Of a stretch of DNA of 64,000 bases, positions 45,502 through 53,703 are shown piece after piece. Under the pieces are notes generated by a model. The model did not search any database. It was not told the DNA's origin and was given only the letters and a program-made list of their open reading frames with translations. The DNA comes from Natronocalculus amylovorans. Lineage in GTDB: Archaea; Halobacteriota; Halobacteria; Halobacteriales; Haloferacaceae. Position numbers and translations under genes: made by a program. Positions within the stretch are counted from its first letter, which is position 1. Each line of letters opens with the position of its first letter. Where the stretch lies: positions 19,924 through 83,923 of the forward strand of contig NZ_JAKRVX010000010.1 of the NCBI RefSeq assembly GCF_023638035.1, read 5' to 3'.

Positions 45502-46250
45502 CAGTGCTCACCTCCATCAGCTGCGATCGGCTGTTTCGATCGCGTGTCTGTGGTCGTTTTCGGGGTGGTCGATGCATCTGTGTTTGCGATTGTAATTGGG
45601 GTGTTTTCCATTGTTGACTGGCTAGGTGTCTCGTTTTTGCGCGCAGAAAGCTCGGCCAGCCGTTTGTTCACGGCTGCCACTTTCGCTTTTGGAATCGGTT
45701 CTTCTGCTGCCAAGCCCTCGTTGATCGATCGCAGCTTTGCTGGATCGTCAATCGAACAAATGATATCGTACGCGCGGCGCTTTGCGGCCGCAAAATCCTG
45801 ATCACGCTGACGATCGCGATCGTGCTTGTGATTATGATCGCGAGTATTGTCTCGACGCCGATCGGTCGACCGGGACTGTGTCGTGTTTACTGTATCTCCA
45901 GCCGTGGCGTTGACGCCCGATCGATCGGTCGTAGATGACTGATCGACGCTGGACGTTGTGTTTGAATCCACTGGCTGTGAGTCAAAATTTTGTTTTTGTA
46001 CCGTTGATGATTCGAACCCAGTAACCGCACTGAATCGCTTACCGATCGCACGCACCACCGCACGCCGATTGCGGTGTGCTTCGTGCTCGGCTCGCGCCCA
46101 GTGGTGGAGTCTCTCGCGAGACTGCATGCCACGAAGCAATCCAATGACGGTTGCGGTGACTGTGTGCTCACTGCACGCGGTTAAAAATCGCAGCGGGTTC
46201 TCACTAATGACGCCGTCGTATCTGTACTTCCCGTAGGATGTTTGTCTCAT
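45501..46250 (-). CDS. hypothetical protein with a long S/T/D-rich disordered centre
   Basis: The protein has 249 residues. The N-terminal 85 residues are basic and helical (HHWARAEHEAHRNRRAVVRA). Residues about 90-145 are a low-complexity T/S/D/R linker containing HNHKHDRDRQRDQD. A helical domain follows (AAAKRRAYDIICSIDDPAKL) and then another disordered tail. It overlaps the gene before it by ATGA and the gene after it by one base. The family is not recognised. Confidence 0.6.
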   Translation of the reverse strand: MRQTSYGKYRYDGVISENPLRFLTACSEHTVTATVIGLLRGMQSRERLHHWARAEHEAHRNRRAVVRAIGKRFSAVTGFESSTVQKQNFDSQPVDSNTTSSVDQSSTTDRSGVNATAGDTVNTTQSRSTDRRRDNTRDHNHKHDRDRQRDQDFAAAKRRAYDIICSIDDPAKLRSINEGLAAEEPIPKAKVAAVNKRLAELSARKNETPSQSTMENTPITIANTDASTTPKTTTDTRSKQPIAADGGEH

Positions 46251-46984
46251 TGATATTCACGCTCACGTGCGATCGAGACTGCTGCCGCACGGTGAGTAGG
46301 GGTGTTTTTCCGTTGATTGAGAGCAGTACGTGGGGTGTTCCATCGCCACTGTGTCTTGCACTGGATGTGTTCACGACCATCCGTCGCGATCGTGCACATC
46401 TGGGGTGTGATCACAGTTGTATTGCCATGGATGCACGCCGTCTGCGGACGATGTCTGAGCTCGGCCACCGTCGAGGCATGGGTCGTGTCTGAATTCGTCG
46501 CGATCGCGATTGCAATCGTAATCGAAATTGTGATCGTACCCACACACCCGATCGTCCAAGGTCGGTGGTCGTCATCGCTTGTGTTGTCCTGGTCGACTTC
46601 GGCACCGTCGACCGCACTCAAATCGTGGACTGTGTCGCTATTGAATGACCGCGTCGCCTGTCGCCAGATCGGGTTTTGATCGGACGTCGATCGGATATCT
46701 TCCGATAGCGCACGTGTACGTGTAGAAAATGGATTTGGGTCCGATCGACGCTGGCGACATCTGGCGACACCAGGTGACATCTGACGACAGATCGGCGTCC
46801 TGCGATCGTTGTCTGGCTCGGTCGCATGTTCTGTGAGATTAGATTGGGCGTTGCTAATAAAATGCTCAATAGGCCCGAGGGGGCCCTGTATAAATCCACG
46901 TGTATGTACTGTTGAGACTTCGTTTGTGGAGCGTCCTCTGGTCTTAACCTCACTCTTAAGAGGTCTGTCGTCTTGTATTGACAT
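46247..46984 (-). CDS. hypothetical protein, first gene of a three-gene plasmid operon
   Basis: The protein has 245 residues of unusual composition, rich in T, R, D, N and I, with a run of alternating I, T and A (ITISITIAIAIA). No domain is recognised. It is supported mainly by its ATGA overlap with the next gene. Plus-strand frames over the same bases are shadows rich in C, W and V. Moderate confidence that it is translated. Confidence 0.45.
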   Translation of the reverse strand: MSIQDDRPLKSEVKTRGRSTNEVSTVHTRGFIQGPLGPIEHFISNAQSNLTEHATEPDNDRRTPICRQMSPGVARCRQRRSDPNPFSTRTRALSEDIRSTSDQNPIWRQATRSFNSDTVHDLSAVDGAEVDQDNTSDDDHRPWTIGCVGTITISITIAIAIATNSDTTHASTVAELRHRPQTACIHGNTTVITPQMCTIATDGREHIQCKTQWRWNTPRTALNQRKNTPTHRAAAVSIAREREYQ

Positions 46985-47197
46985 GGCTTCGTAAATCTCC
47001 TTACGCGGAGTTGGAAGCCACGCGATCGGTGTTCCAGCACCGGTTGCATTTTACTTACCGTATAATGCGTGCGTGACTTCCAGTTACATCTTTAATGGCA
47101 TCCTACTTAGGCTTTTCTGACGGTTGTAAAGTTTACATTAACTATTGTAGAATGATTAATGTACTCTAGTAACTAATTTCCTTGTATCGGTGGTAAT

Positions 47198-47485
47198 ATG
47201 AGTGTATCCCTCGGACTGTCGGATGATATGCGAAAACGTGCGGAGTGGATGGTTCCATCGGATGAGCAGATCCTTGAGCTTATTCGAGAGCATGGGAATT
47301 TGACGCCCTCCGCGATCGCAGCCTTTGGTGGTCCAGTACGACAACACGCAAGCACACGTGCAGGTGTGCTCGTAGAGTACGGCCTCCTTCAACAAGTCCA
47401 CCGCGGACTGTATGGGATCACTGACAAGGGTCTCAAATTTCTGGACGAAAAGCTCGACGCGAGTGAGCTCGACCCTGTTGAGTAG
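47198..47485 (+). CDS. PhiH1-repressor-type winged-helix protein, tandem copy 1
   Basis: The protein has 95 residues. The pattern W-M-x-P-S-D-E-Q-I-L-E-L-I-R, then NLTPSAIA, then RGLYGITDKGLKFLDEKLDASELDPVE is the haloarchaeal PhiH1-repressor-like family of small winged-helix regulators. A 37-base block covering the start region and 12 bases upstream is repeated exactly at the next gene. It is probably a transcriptional repressor. Confidence 0.8.
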   Translation: MSVSLGLSDDMRKRAEWMVPSDEQILELIREHGNLTPSAIAAFGGPVRQHASTRAGVLVEYGLLQQVHRGLYGITDKGLKFLDEKLDASELDPVE

Positions 47486-47518
47486 ACTGTGGTTCATCAC
47501 GCGGCGATCGGTGGTAAT

Positions 47519-47812
47519 ATGAGTGTATCCCTCGGACTGTCGGGTAATATGCGGAAAACGGCCGACTGGATGACCCAAGCTGACGATCGAATTCTGGAGT
47601 TGATCCGCGACGAAGGGAATCTGACTCCATCCGCGATCGAACACCTTGGAGGTCCTGTTCGACAGTATGCCAGTGAGAGAGCAACGCTTTTGGCCCAATA
47701 TGGTTTGCTGGAAGTAGTCTATCGCGGACTCTACCGACTCACGGACAACGGACACGCCTACCTAGACGAGGATCTCGATGCCAACAAATTAGAGCCCGTA
47801 AACAGCGAGTAA
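47519..47812 (+). CDS. PhiH1-repressor-type winged-helix protein, tandem copy 2
   Basis: A 97-residue paralogue of the preceding gene; ATG 47519 matches the aligned start of copy 1. The first eight residues and their DNA are identical, while the rest has diverged (RDEGNLTPSAIEHLGGPVRQ here), so this is a tandem duplication followed by drift or selection for different operators. Confidence 0.8.
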   Translation: MSVSLGLSGNMRKTADWMTQADDRILELIRDEGNLTPSAIEHLGGPVRQYASERATLLAQYGLLEVVYRGLYRLTDNGHAYLDEDLDANKLEPVNSE

Positions 47813-48061
47813 CTTGAAAAACGCAGTTGTTCGGTGTTCGAAATAGTAGTTTGTGAAAACCCTCTGTAGCTGAAAGGAATTGGGTGCAAGATACAGGGCT
47901 CATAGTCAGTAGATAGTCAGCTACGACTAGCGATCTGTTCTCATACCCGTGTTGAATATAGAGGATGGATTCATTAACACGTGTATATTGAGTCAATCGC
48001 TGATGGAGGCTCTACACTTCTAAGAATCGCTGAATCTCGGAAGAGGTTGGAAGCATTCCTC

Positions 48062-48856
48062 TCACATTTCCATGCCCGATTGGTCAATATCCTTGGGGTG
48101 ATCACGTAGCAATTTTTGATAGCTTGTCCAATCGATGTAGTCTTCTGTATCTGGAGCTAGGATAAAGAGAAATTGAACTGTGAGTTCGAGCATCTCAAGT
48201 TCAAGCCCCTCTTCAGTTTCCGTGTACCATGTCTCCCCCGTCTCTATAGGGAGGAATACGCCTTCAAATGGGAACGGGTCAATAGTACCCAAAGCGGACA
48301 TGACAAAACTGCGTGAGGACCAATTATCTGGTGAGGTAAGTCCCGAAAAATCAACGTTTTTCTCAATCCCTCTCGCCCGAATCATTTTCTCTTCTGTGTT
48401 TTCCGTATATGCCAGTTGCAGGTTTGTATCGAATTTATACAGGCCAGTCGGAGACTCCTCGCCCTGTATCAAGGACTCGACAGGGTAAACGAGGTTACTA
48501 CTTGAGAAAATATTCATTAGCGCTCGGACCTGTCGATGTTCGTCGTTAAGATTGATCTCTTTAATTAACTCCTTTCCGGACTTCTTTCTTATCAGACCCT
48601 TTAGCGAAACCAATATATTGCCGACCCCACCGCCTAGTTCCTTTGTCGTGGATATGCTTTCACGCTGGATAATCTTCGTGATGTCATCGGAATATCGATT
48701 AAAATACTGATCAAGTAACCCTGATGAAGTATACATTACCAGTTTATGCTTTCGAGGATAATTGCCATCATCAATTTCCATATTATGTTCATGTAGTCCG
48801 TTCTGATAGATTCCTCGGTGGTAGACTATTCCTCGGAACTCAAGCAATCTGAACAC
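48062..48856 (-). CDS. hypothetical protein, possibly DUF6414-related
   Basis: The protein has 264 residues. The segment VMYTSSGLLDQYFNRYSDDI followed by a glycine-rich stretch (ELGGGVGNILVSLKG) resembles by eye the start of DUF6414-type proteins, where a strand and a leucine-rich helix precede a polar linker. No catalytic motif is seen. It lies 600 bases from the AAA-DUF6414 pair on the opposite strand. The similarity needs a profile search. Confidence 0.5.
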   Translation of the reverse strand: MFRLLEFRGIVYHRGIYQNGLHEHNMEIDDGNYPRKHKLVMYTSSGLLDQYFNRYSDDITKIIQRESISTTKELGGGVGNILVSLKGLIRKKSGKELIKEINLNDEHRQVRALMNIFSSSNLVYPVESLIQGEESPTGLYKFDTNLQLAYTENTEEKMIRARGIEKNVDFSGLTSPDNWSSRSFVMSALGTIDPFPFEGVFLPIETGETWYTETEEGLELEMLELTVQFLFILAPDTEDYIDWTSYQKLLRDHPKDIDQSGMEM

Positions 48857-49109
48857 AATTGTTACAACCTATATCTCTTCCTAACTTAGATGTTCAAATG
48901 ACCGACTTAGATGAAATATTCATCATCGACTCGTACATGAGAACAAAGACTACTTACTGAGCGATGGGGGTCAGATCAGCAGCCTTTGAGACGAGAACAG
49001 AAACATATGGAAGTTGTCGACGAACTGCAATCGAAACTTGGTTGATACAAAGGCCGGTTAGAAGATATGTGTGAGCAGAGACGGGGGGAAAGCCGGTGAA
49101 CGAAACCAA
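48857..49109. other. intergenic stretch, partly decayed coding DNA
   Basis: About 250 bases between the gene at 48062-48856 and the orc1/cdc6 remnant. Nothing here can be supported as a gene; the right part may be further decayed initiator sequence. Confidence 0.3.
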
Positions 49110-49391
49110 TTGAAGAATCAAAATTGAATTAAATCCTCGAAGCCGCTCCTTGTACTGCCAAACACTTGAATTCAACTCATACGATACAGCTTAACTCGAA
49201 CACATACTAAAGAAACGGGTCGAACAAGCATTCGATCCCGGATCCGTACCGGACCAGATTATCACAAAGATCGCAGAACAAGTAGCAGAAAACAGTGGAG
49301 ACTGTCGACAAGCACTACAAAAACTGCTACAGACCTGAGAGAGAAGCAGAACGTAAAGATGGTACTCAAGTGGAGTTAGAATATATTTAGT
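49110..49391 (+). pseudogene. orc1/cdc6: orc1/cdc6 fragment with an in-frame stop and a frameshift
   Basis: The plus strand encodes the lid region of an Orc1/Cdc6 protein: NPRSRSLYCQTLEFNSYDTA, a TAA at 49192-49194, then LEHILKKRVEQAFDPGSVPD, QIITKIAEQVAENSGDCRQA and LQKLL, followed by TGA. After a shift of frame, ERKDGTQVELEY continues the family pattern to about 49391. The RVEQAF and GDCRQAL motifs are diagnostic. The ATPase and winged-helix parts are missing. It is a second, dead initiator, distinct from the intact copy at 6503. Confidence 0.8.
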
Positions 49392-49462
49392 TTCAATCTT
49401 AGCAATAGGGTTATGAATGTCGGGTGTCAAGTGGCTTACGAGAGCTGAGGTCCAGAATTTCT

Positions 49463-50683
49463 ATGCCTGATAATAACGTTGCATCTGTGAAGACTGTCTT
49501 AGAGAGTTCTGGAGAGCTTATCGTAATATTTGACAATCAGAATACGTTCGTGGTTATCGACCAAACAAGTGAAGATGTCACTCCAGGGGATATTGTTAAG
49601 ATAGACGAACAGGTGCAGTACGCCTCAGAGATAGTGAGTACAGGGGGATACGATACGGGAAGCCTCGTTGGTGTTATAAAACGGATTTCGTCTGATAGAG
49701 TAGTTGTCAAGACCGAGAACACTCATATGGGTGTGGCTAATCCAGACGGTATAGATGTAGAAATTGAAGACACTGTTGAACTGAATGGTGCTGTGGGGAG
49801 AATAATAAGGGTAATTGAGGGTATCGACCCACCGTCTTTCGATGTCCAGCAAGAAGAATTTGATGTTGATGATTACAGGACAGAAGACCCAGAGGATTCC
49901 TTCGAAGATATTGGCGGGCTTAAACGAATAAAAGAACGGGTGAGAGAGGTAGTTGAACTGCCTTTGCAAAAGGCAGAGGAATTCGAAGATATCGGCGCTG
50001 AGGCACCTACAGGTGTCTTATTTCATGGTCCTCCCGGAACAGGGAAAACATTGTTTGCACGAGCTGTCGCCAACAGCCTTGATGAAGGAACCTTCTATAA
50101 CATCAAAGGTCCAGAAATACTAAACAAATGGTACGGAGAAAGCGAGAAACAAATCCGGTTAGTATTCGAAGACGCCGAAAAACAAGAGGGTCCTTCAATT
50201 ATTTTTATCGACGAAATTGAAAGCTTGGCCTCCTCCCGAGAGGATTCTAGAGACGTCGATCGACGGATCGTAGCCCAGCTTCTGACTCTGATGGACGGGT
50301 TTGAAGAGTACGAAGATGTGATCGTAATTGCTGCAACAAACCGTCCCGAAGATATCGATCAAGCACTTCTCCGACCCGGACGATTTGATAGAGAAGTTGA
50401 GTTCCCCTCCAAGCTTTCTATTGAGGATAGGGAAGATATTCTCAAGACAATTTCCGAGGCCAAACCGATGCAGATCGCAGATTCTGTCAATTTCGGTGTT
50501 TACGCAGAGAAGGCTGACGACTGGACTGGTGCAGAGCTAGAAAGACTTCTAAATGAAGCCGCGATTATCGCTATCAAGGACGACAGAACCGTGATTAAAC
50601 GGGAAGATTTGAGACTCGCCTTTAGACAAATTGATCGTTCTAATAATCGAAGAGAGAAAGGTAGGGGTGAAGAAAGTGTCTGA
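49463..50683 (+). CDS. CDC48/PAN-like single-ring AAA+ ATPase
   Basis: A 406-residue protein from ATG 49463 (a GTG at 49424 is possible but less likely). Residues 1-120 form a beta-rich, OB-like N-domain. The AAA domain has the family lead-in FEDIGGL, Walker A GPPGTGKT at 189-196, Walker B IIFIDEIES at about 246-254 and the RPGRFDR arginine-finger region. NKWYGESEK and LLTLMDGF are closer to CDC48 than to PAN; the PAN N-terminal coiled coil and C-terminal HbYX motif are absent (it ends GEESV). Such ATPases unfold or remodel proteins. Its stop overlaps the next gene by eight bases. Confidence 0.85.
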   Translation: MPDNNVASVKTVLESSGELIVIFDNQNTFVVIDQTSEDVTPGDIVKIDEQVQYASEIVSTGGYDTGSLVGVIKRISSDRVVVKTENTHMGVANPDGIDVEIEDTVELNGAVGRIIRVIEGIDPPSFDVQQEEFDVDDYRTEDPEDSFEDIGGLKRIKERVREVVELPLQKAEEFEDIGAEAPTGVLFHGPPGTGKTLFARAVANSLDEGTFYNIKGPEILNKWYGESEKQIRLVFEDAEKQEGPSIIFIDEIESLASSREDSRDVDRRIVAQLLTLMDGFEEYEDVIVIAATNRPEDIDQALLRPGRFDREVEFPSKLSIEDREDILKTISEAKPMQIADSVNFGVYAEKADDWTGAELERLLNEAAIIAIKDDRTVIKREDLRLAFRQIDRSNNRREKGRGEESV

Positions 50684-51908
50684 AAGCTGGAAAGACAAAA
50701 TCCTGTTCTGGCGATCCGACGATGATGGGGATCTAAGTCTACGAGAATTCATATATTTGGACGAGGTGAGTGTGGTTAGTCTCCTAGCCTCTCTTACAAG
50801 GGAGATAACGGAATCACGGACAGATACAGAGACCACGGAGAAACAGAAAAAATGGAGGTTTCGGTTTTTTATTTGGATCAAGAAGGTTCTGAGGTTGGGG
50901 GGGAGCCGCGAAACGCTTAAAATAGACAGGGATACTGAGGAGGTGGTTCGCCGGTCGAAGATCCAGTCAAAGTTTGATGAGCTGTATAGCAAGACTGCTA
51001 CCAGTTTCGAATTAGAAAGTGATGGTGAACGTTTTCTCGTTTCTGATCTGAAAAAAGGCGGTGTGGCGGAGATAGAGATTGAGTTTTCCGCCCATGAGCT
51101 ATACCACTTTTACAAGGCGTATCAATACCTATTCGATGTGTTTGAAGAACACTCTGAAGATATGGATCCCGAGCAAGAGCAGATCATTGAACTGATGGGA
51201 TCTTTGTTTGGTGATCAGATTCCGGTCGTGGGGAAAGCTGTTAATTACAGGGTGGTTGACGGCGAGATCTGTTCATCAGACGTTTTAGATGATCATAAGG
51301 ATGGAGAGGCTTTGGAAGTTGTCGGAGCCCTAGATCCTGAAATGCTATGGCAAGATGCTAGCACGTTTCTTTATGAGGATAATGTGTTCATGGCTTACGT
51401 GCGTATTCCGGAGACTGAGCTGCAAGAGGAGTGGGATCCGGTTAAATTAACTCGGGTTATCAAGAGTATTTCCAAGCCTGTCGGGCGTCGGTTGAGCGGG
51501 ATGATCCAGTTTGGGCTTACACAGGCGAAAGAGGAGCTAGATGAGGCGAATTTGGAGAATGAATCCTCAGCGAATGGGTTGGTTCAGGATATCCACACTA
51601 CTTATTTTGACCATATAGAGGATTCCGCTAGGATTGAGATTGAGGATGAAATGAGAGAAGAATTAATTCGTAGTGCAATAGCAGAGGGTATCCGAATAAC
51701 AGATGAAACTGAGATGGAAGTTCAGACAGAAGTTTTGAAGGAGATTACAAATCGGGTTGAGGAGCAAGAGGGTGTGGATTTAGATCGAGAGGAACTTTCT
51801 GATCTCCGAATTGAGTTAGTCGATGAGCAAGATGTTGTGGAGGAGATTGAGTCTCAGAGTGAGAAAGGCAATTATCTTGAGGTCAGTTTTGTAGCCATCT
51901 ACTGGTGA
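50676..51908 (+). CDS. DUF6414-like protein coupled to the AAA ATPase
   Basis: A 410-residue protein from GTG 50676, chosen for its short overlap with the ATPase stop. It begins with FIYLDEVSVVSLLASLTREI, matching the haloarchaeal family that I recall as DUF6414, and continues with QSKFDELYSKTATSFELE, also typical. Acidic and helical in the C-terminal 120 residues. Function unknown. The overlap with a CDC48-like ATPase suggests a two-component remodelling system, with this protein as substrate, adaptor or effector. Confidence 0.7.
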   Translation: MSESWKDKILFWRSDDDGDLSLREFIYLDEVSVVSLLASLTREITESRTDTETTEKQKKWRFRFFIWIKKVLRLGGSRETLKIDRDTEEVVRRSKIQSKFDELYSKTATSFELESDGERFLVSDLKKGGVAEIEIEFSAHELYHFYKAYQYLFDVFEEHSEDMDPEQEQIIELMGSLFGDQIPVVGKAVNYRVVDGEICSSDVLDDHKDGEALEVVGALDPEMLWQDASTFLYEDNVFMAYVRIPETELQEEWDPVKLTRVIKSISKPVGRRLSGMIQFGLTQAKEELDEANLENESSANGLVQDIHTTYFDHIEDSARIEIEDEMREELIRSAIAEGIRITDETEMEVQTEVLKEITNRVEEQEGVDLDREELSDLRIELVDEQDVVEEIESQSEKGNYLEVSFVAIYW

Positions 51909-51937
51909 TTGTGCATATCAGTGTCGATACATATGTT

Positions 51938-51966
51938 AGAGTTTGAACTATAATAGTCTAAACTCT
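51938..51966. promoter_or_regulatory. 29-bp imperfect dyad upstream of a winged-helix gene
   Basis: Arms AGAGTTTGAACTAT and ATAGTCTAAACTCT pair at 12 of 14 positions around a single central base. It forms the left end of a 76-base block that recurs at 59326-59401. It may be an operator of the regulator at 52128 or a transposon-end hairpin. Confidence 0.5.
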
Positions 51967-52020
51967 AAAGAAACAGTGAGAGTTCCACGGGTCACCTGGA
52001 CCGTGATTATTTACTTTTAT
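51945..52020 (+). repeat. 76-base direct repeat, copy 1
   Basis: Matches 59326-59401 at 69 of 76 positions by eye, same orientation and same length, with no indel. Here it lies about 110 bases before a PhiH1-type regulator gene. Confidence 0.75.
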
Positions 52021-52127
52021 ACATATGTGAGTCAAATAACCCACAATCCTACGACTGTGGTAGACTGGTAGCGAATTTCTTCCTGTTTTCGGAGTTATTA
52101 AGAACGTAGTGGTTCCATGTCAGACAA

Positions 52128-52391
52128 ATGCGAAGGCCGAGGGTGTCTTGGATGACTCAAGGTGACGATCGTATCCTTGAGACATTGGAAAGTAGTGGAC
52201 TTGTTTTGAGCCCTTCGGTAATAGCTTACAATACAGATTATACGCGTAATTACATCAACAAGCGGATGAGAAAATTGTTGAATAAGGGGCTGGTTGAACG
52301 TCATACTGAAGGCTTGTACTCGATCACTGACAAAGGACGAGCATATCTCAAGGGTGAGATCGACGCGTCAGAGCTCGAAGATTCTGAATAG
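52128..52391 (+). CDS. PhiH1-repressor-type winged-helix protein
   Basis: An 87-residue member of the same family as the tandem pair at 47.2-47.8 kb. It has WMTQGDDRILETLESSGLVL, then SPSVIAYNTDYTRNYINKRM, then GLYSITDKGRAYLKGEIDAS. It lies two bases before the DUF3800 gene and is almost certainly co-transcribed with it, so it may control it. Confidence 0.82.
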   Translation: MRRPRVSWMTQGDDRILETLESSGLVLSPSVIAYNTDYTRNYINKRMRKLLNKGLVERHTEGLYSITDKGRAYLKGEIDASELEDSE

Positions 52392-52393
52392 AA

Positions 52394-53089
52394 ATGGCAA
52401 CGCTCCATGTATTTATAGACGAAAGTGGGCAACATCACAAAGGGGAGCACTATACACTTGCTGCATGCTGGGCTGTTTCTAATTATGATAATAATAATTC
52501 AGACGGCGTTTTAGACCCAACAAAACAGAGACTTCTCAGCCAGATAGATCATAACTATTCGGAATTGAAAGGCCAGCGCTTAGATCATGGCGACTACCAG
52601 TGGGTTATCTCAAATATTGAATCACTGTCGTATAAAGACAACACTGTATTTACGTCACCCAGTTTGTGGCGTAGTGCATCACCGATTCAAGCATCATTCC
52701 ACGATCTCCAACCAGACGTTGCTGTTGCCTCGATTCAAAGTCTAGTTGGAAAAGGACGAGACAGCAAAAACTCAGTGCATTTATTAGCACTGGTTTCAGT
52801 TCTCTCACCCATTTTTAAACCCCACATTCAATCCGCAGCAGAGATTGATAACATCCGAATTACGCTTGACGGAAACATATGGACACAGGCTGCAGGAGCT
52901 TTTGAATCTGGATTAAAATCAGCAGGTTACTCTGGGCACCCTATCACGGTTGTAACTGCTGACAGCAAACAGTATCCTGGCATACAATTTGCAGACCTGT
53001 TCGCATATGTATGGAGACAGAACAAAATTGATGGTCAATATTCTGACCTTATCAAGCAGGTAGAGTCACTAATCATAAACAGACCATAG
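52394..53089 (+). CDS. DUF3800 domain protein (RNase H-like fold)
   Basis: A 231-residue protein. The start MATLHVFIDESGQ and the later TVVTADSKQYPGIQFADLFA are the two acidic motifs of DUF3800, a putative metal-dependent nuclease fold related to RNase H that is common in mobile elements and defence islands. A middle aspartate (ITLDGN) fits the third ligand. Length is typical. It is paired with the winged-helix gene immediately upstream. Confidence 0.8.
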   Translation: MATLHVFIDESGQHHKGEHYTLAACWAVSNYDNNNSDGVLDPTKQRLLSQIDHNYSELKGQRLDHGDYQWVISNIESLSYKDNTVFTSPSLWRSASPIQASFHDLQPDVAVASIQSLVGKGRDSKNSVHLLALVSVLSPIFKPHIQSAAEIDNIRITLDGNIWTQAAGAFESGLKSAGYSGHPITVVTADSKQYPGIQFADLFAYVWRQNKIDGQYSDLIKQVESLIINRP

Positions 53090-53127
53090 CTACCACTCAG
53101 AATTTTAAAACGTTAGACGACGATCAA

Positions 53128-53222
53128 AGTCTCATTCCCCTTCAAGGAGGGATCATTGTCTTCGACGGCGTCTGCACGTGGCAACGCGAGTCTCATTCCC
53201 CTTCAAAGAGGGATCATTGTCT
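53128..53222 (+). repeat. two 34-base direct repeats with a 27-base spacer (mini-CRISPR-like)
   Basis: AGTCTCATTCCCCTTCAAGG and the following 14 bases (to CATTGTCT) occur at 53128-53161 and again at 53189-53222 with a single G/A difference. The 27-base interval is unrelated sequence. The centre (CCCCTTCAAGGAGGG) is partly self-complementary. No cas gene or leader is nearby, and the repeat differs from that of the main arrays. Confidence 0.65.
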
Positions 53223-53300
53223 CACGTGACACGTGACTCCACATGTACACATGTATCTTTTCAACATAACCTTTGTGGAAAACACCAATAATCCTGAACA

Positions 53301-53362
53301 AACTCGAGTGGGCCCCATGTTGAGCTCCTCAGTAATTGCTTACAATACGGATTATCGAGCAG
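53301..53362 (+). pseudogene. fragment of a PhiH1-repressor-type gene
   Basis: About 50 bases encoding SSSVIAYNTDY closely match the region of the 52128 gene that encodes SPSVIAYNTDY. Neither the upstream nor the downstream part of the gene follows. Partial duplication remnant. Confidence 0.55.
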
Positions 53363-53464
53363 CGATCGTACTAGTCACTCAAAAAATAACGATTCACAAT
53401 GTGGATGATTTCTTTTTCTTTCTCCTGAATAATTTTATTACACAATAGTTACTATTTTTATTTC

Positions 53465-53686
53465 ATGGGAGTAGTCAAATTTGAAGGAGAAAATGGCACT
53501 CAACAGATTAGTTCCGTTTTAGACTACAGCGAGGAAATGTCGGCTTGGATTATTGATGTATCTGAAGGTGGTATTGAAGACATAGGTCAAAACGTCGATC
53601 GTCTGATTATACCGGAACACCGGATCTATGAGGTCCAACTAACCTCGAGTGAGCTAGAGGAGAGAAGAGGCCCAGGTACATTCTAA
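53465..53686 (+). CDS. small hypothetical protein
   Basis: The protein has 73 residues, is acidic and beta-rich, and has no recognised family. It lies 17 bases before the next small gene; the two are probably co-transcribed. Confidence 0.5.
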   Translation: MGVVKFEGENGTQQISSVLDYSEEMSAWIIDVSEGGIEDIGQNVDRLIIPEHRIYEVQLTSSELEERRGPGTF

Positions 53687-53703
53687 ATTGTAGCCTTTGA
53701 TTT

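Noticed and set aside
46317..46679. A 120-codon plus-strand frame rich in V, I and W
   Set aside because: It overlaps the minus-strand gene at 46247-46984, which has the operon overlap; the plus frame is cysteine-rich and has no promoter context.
47156..47755. A 199-codon minus-strand frame opposite the tandem winged-helix genes
   Set aside because: It is the antisense shadow of two duplicated genes; its internal repetition only mirrors that duplication.
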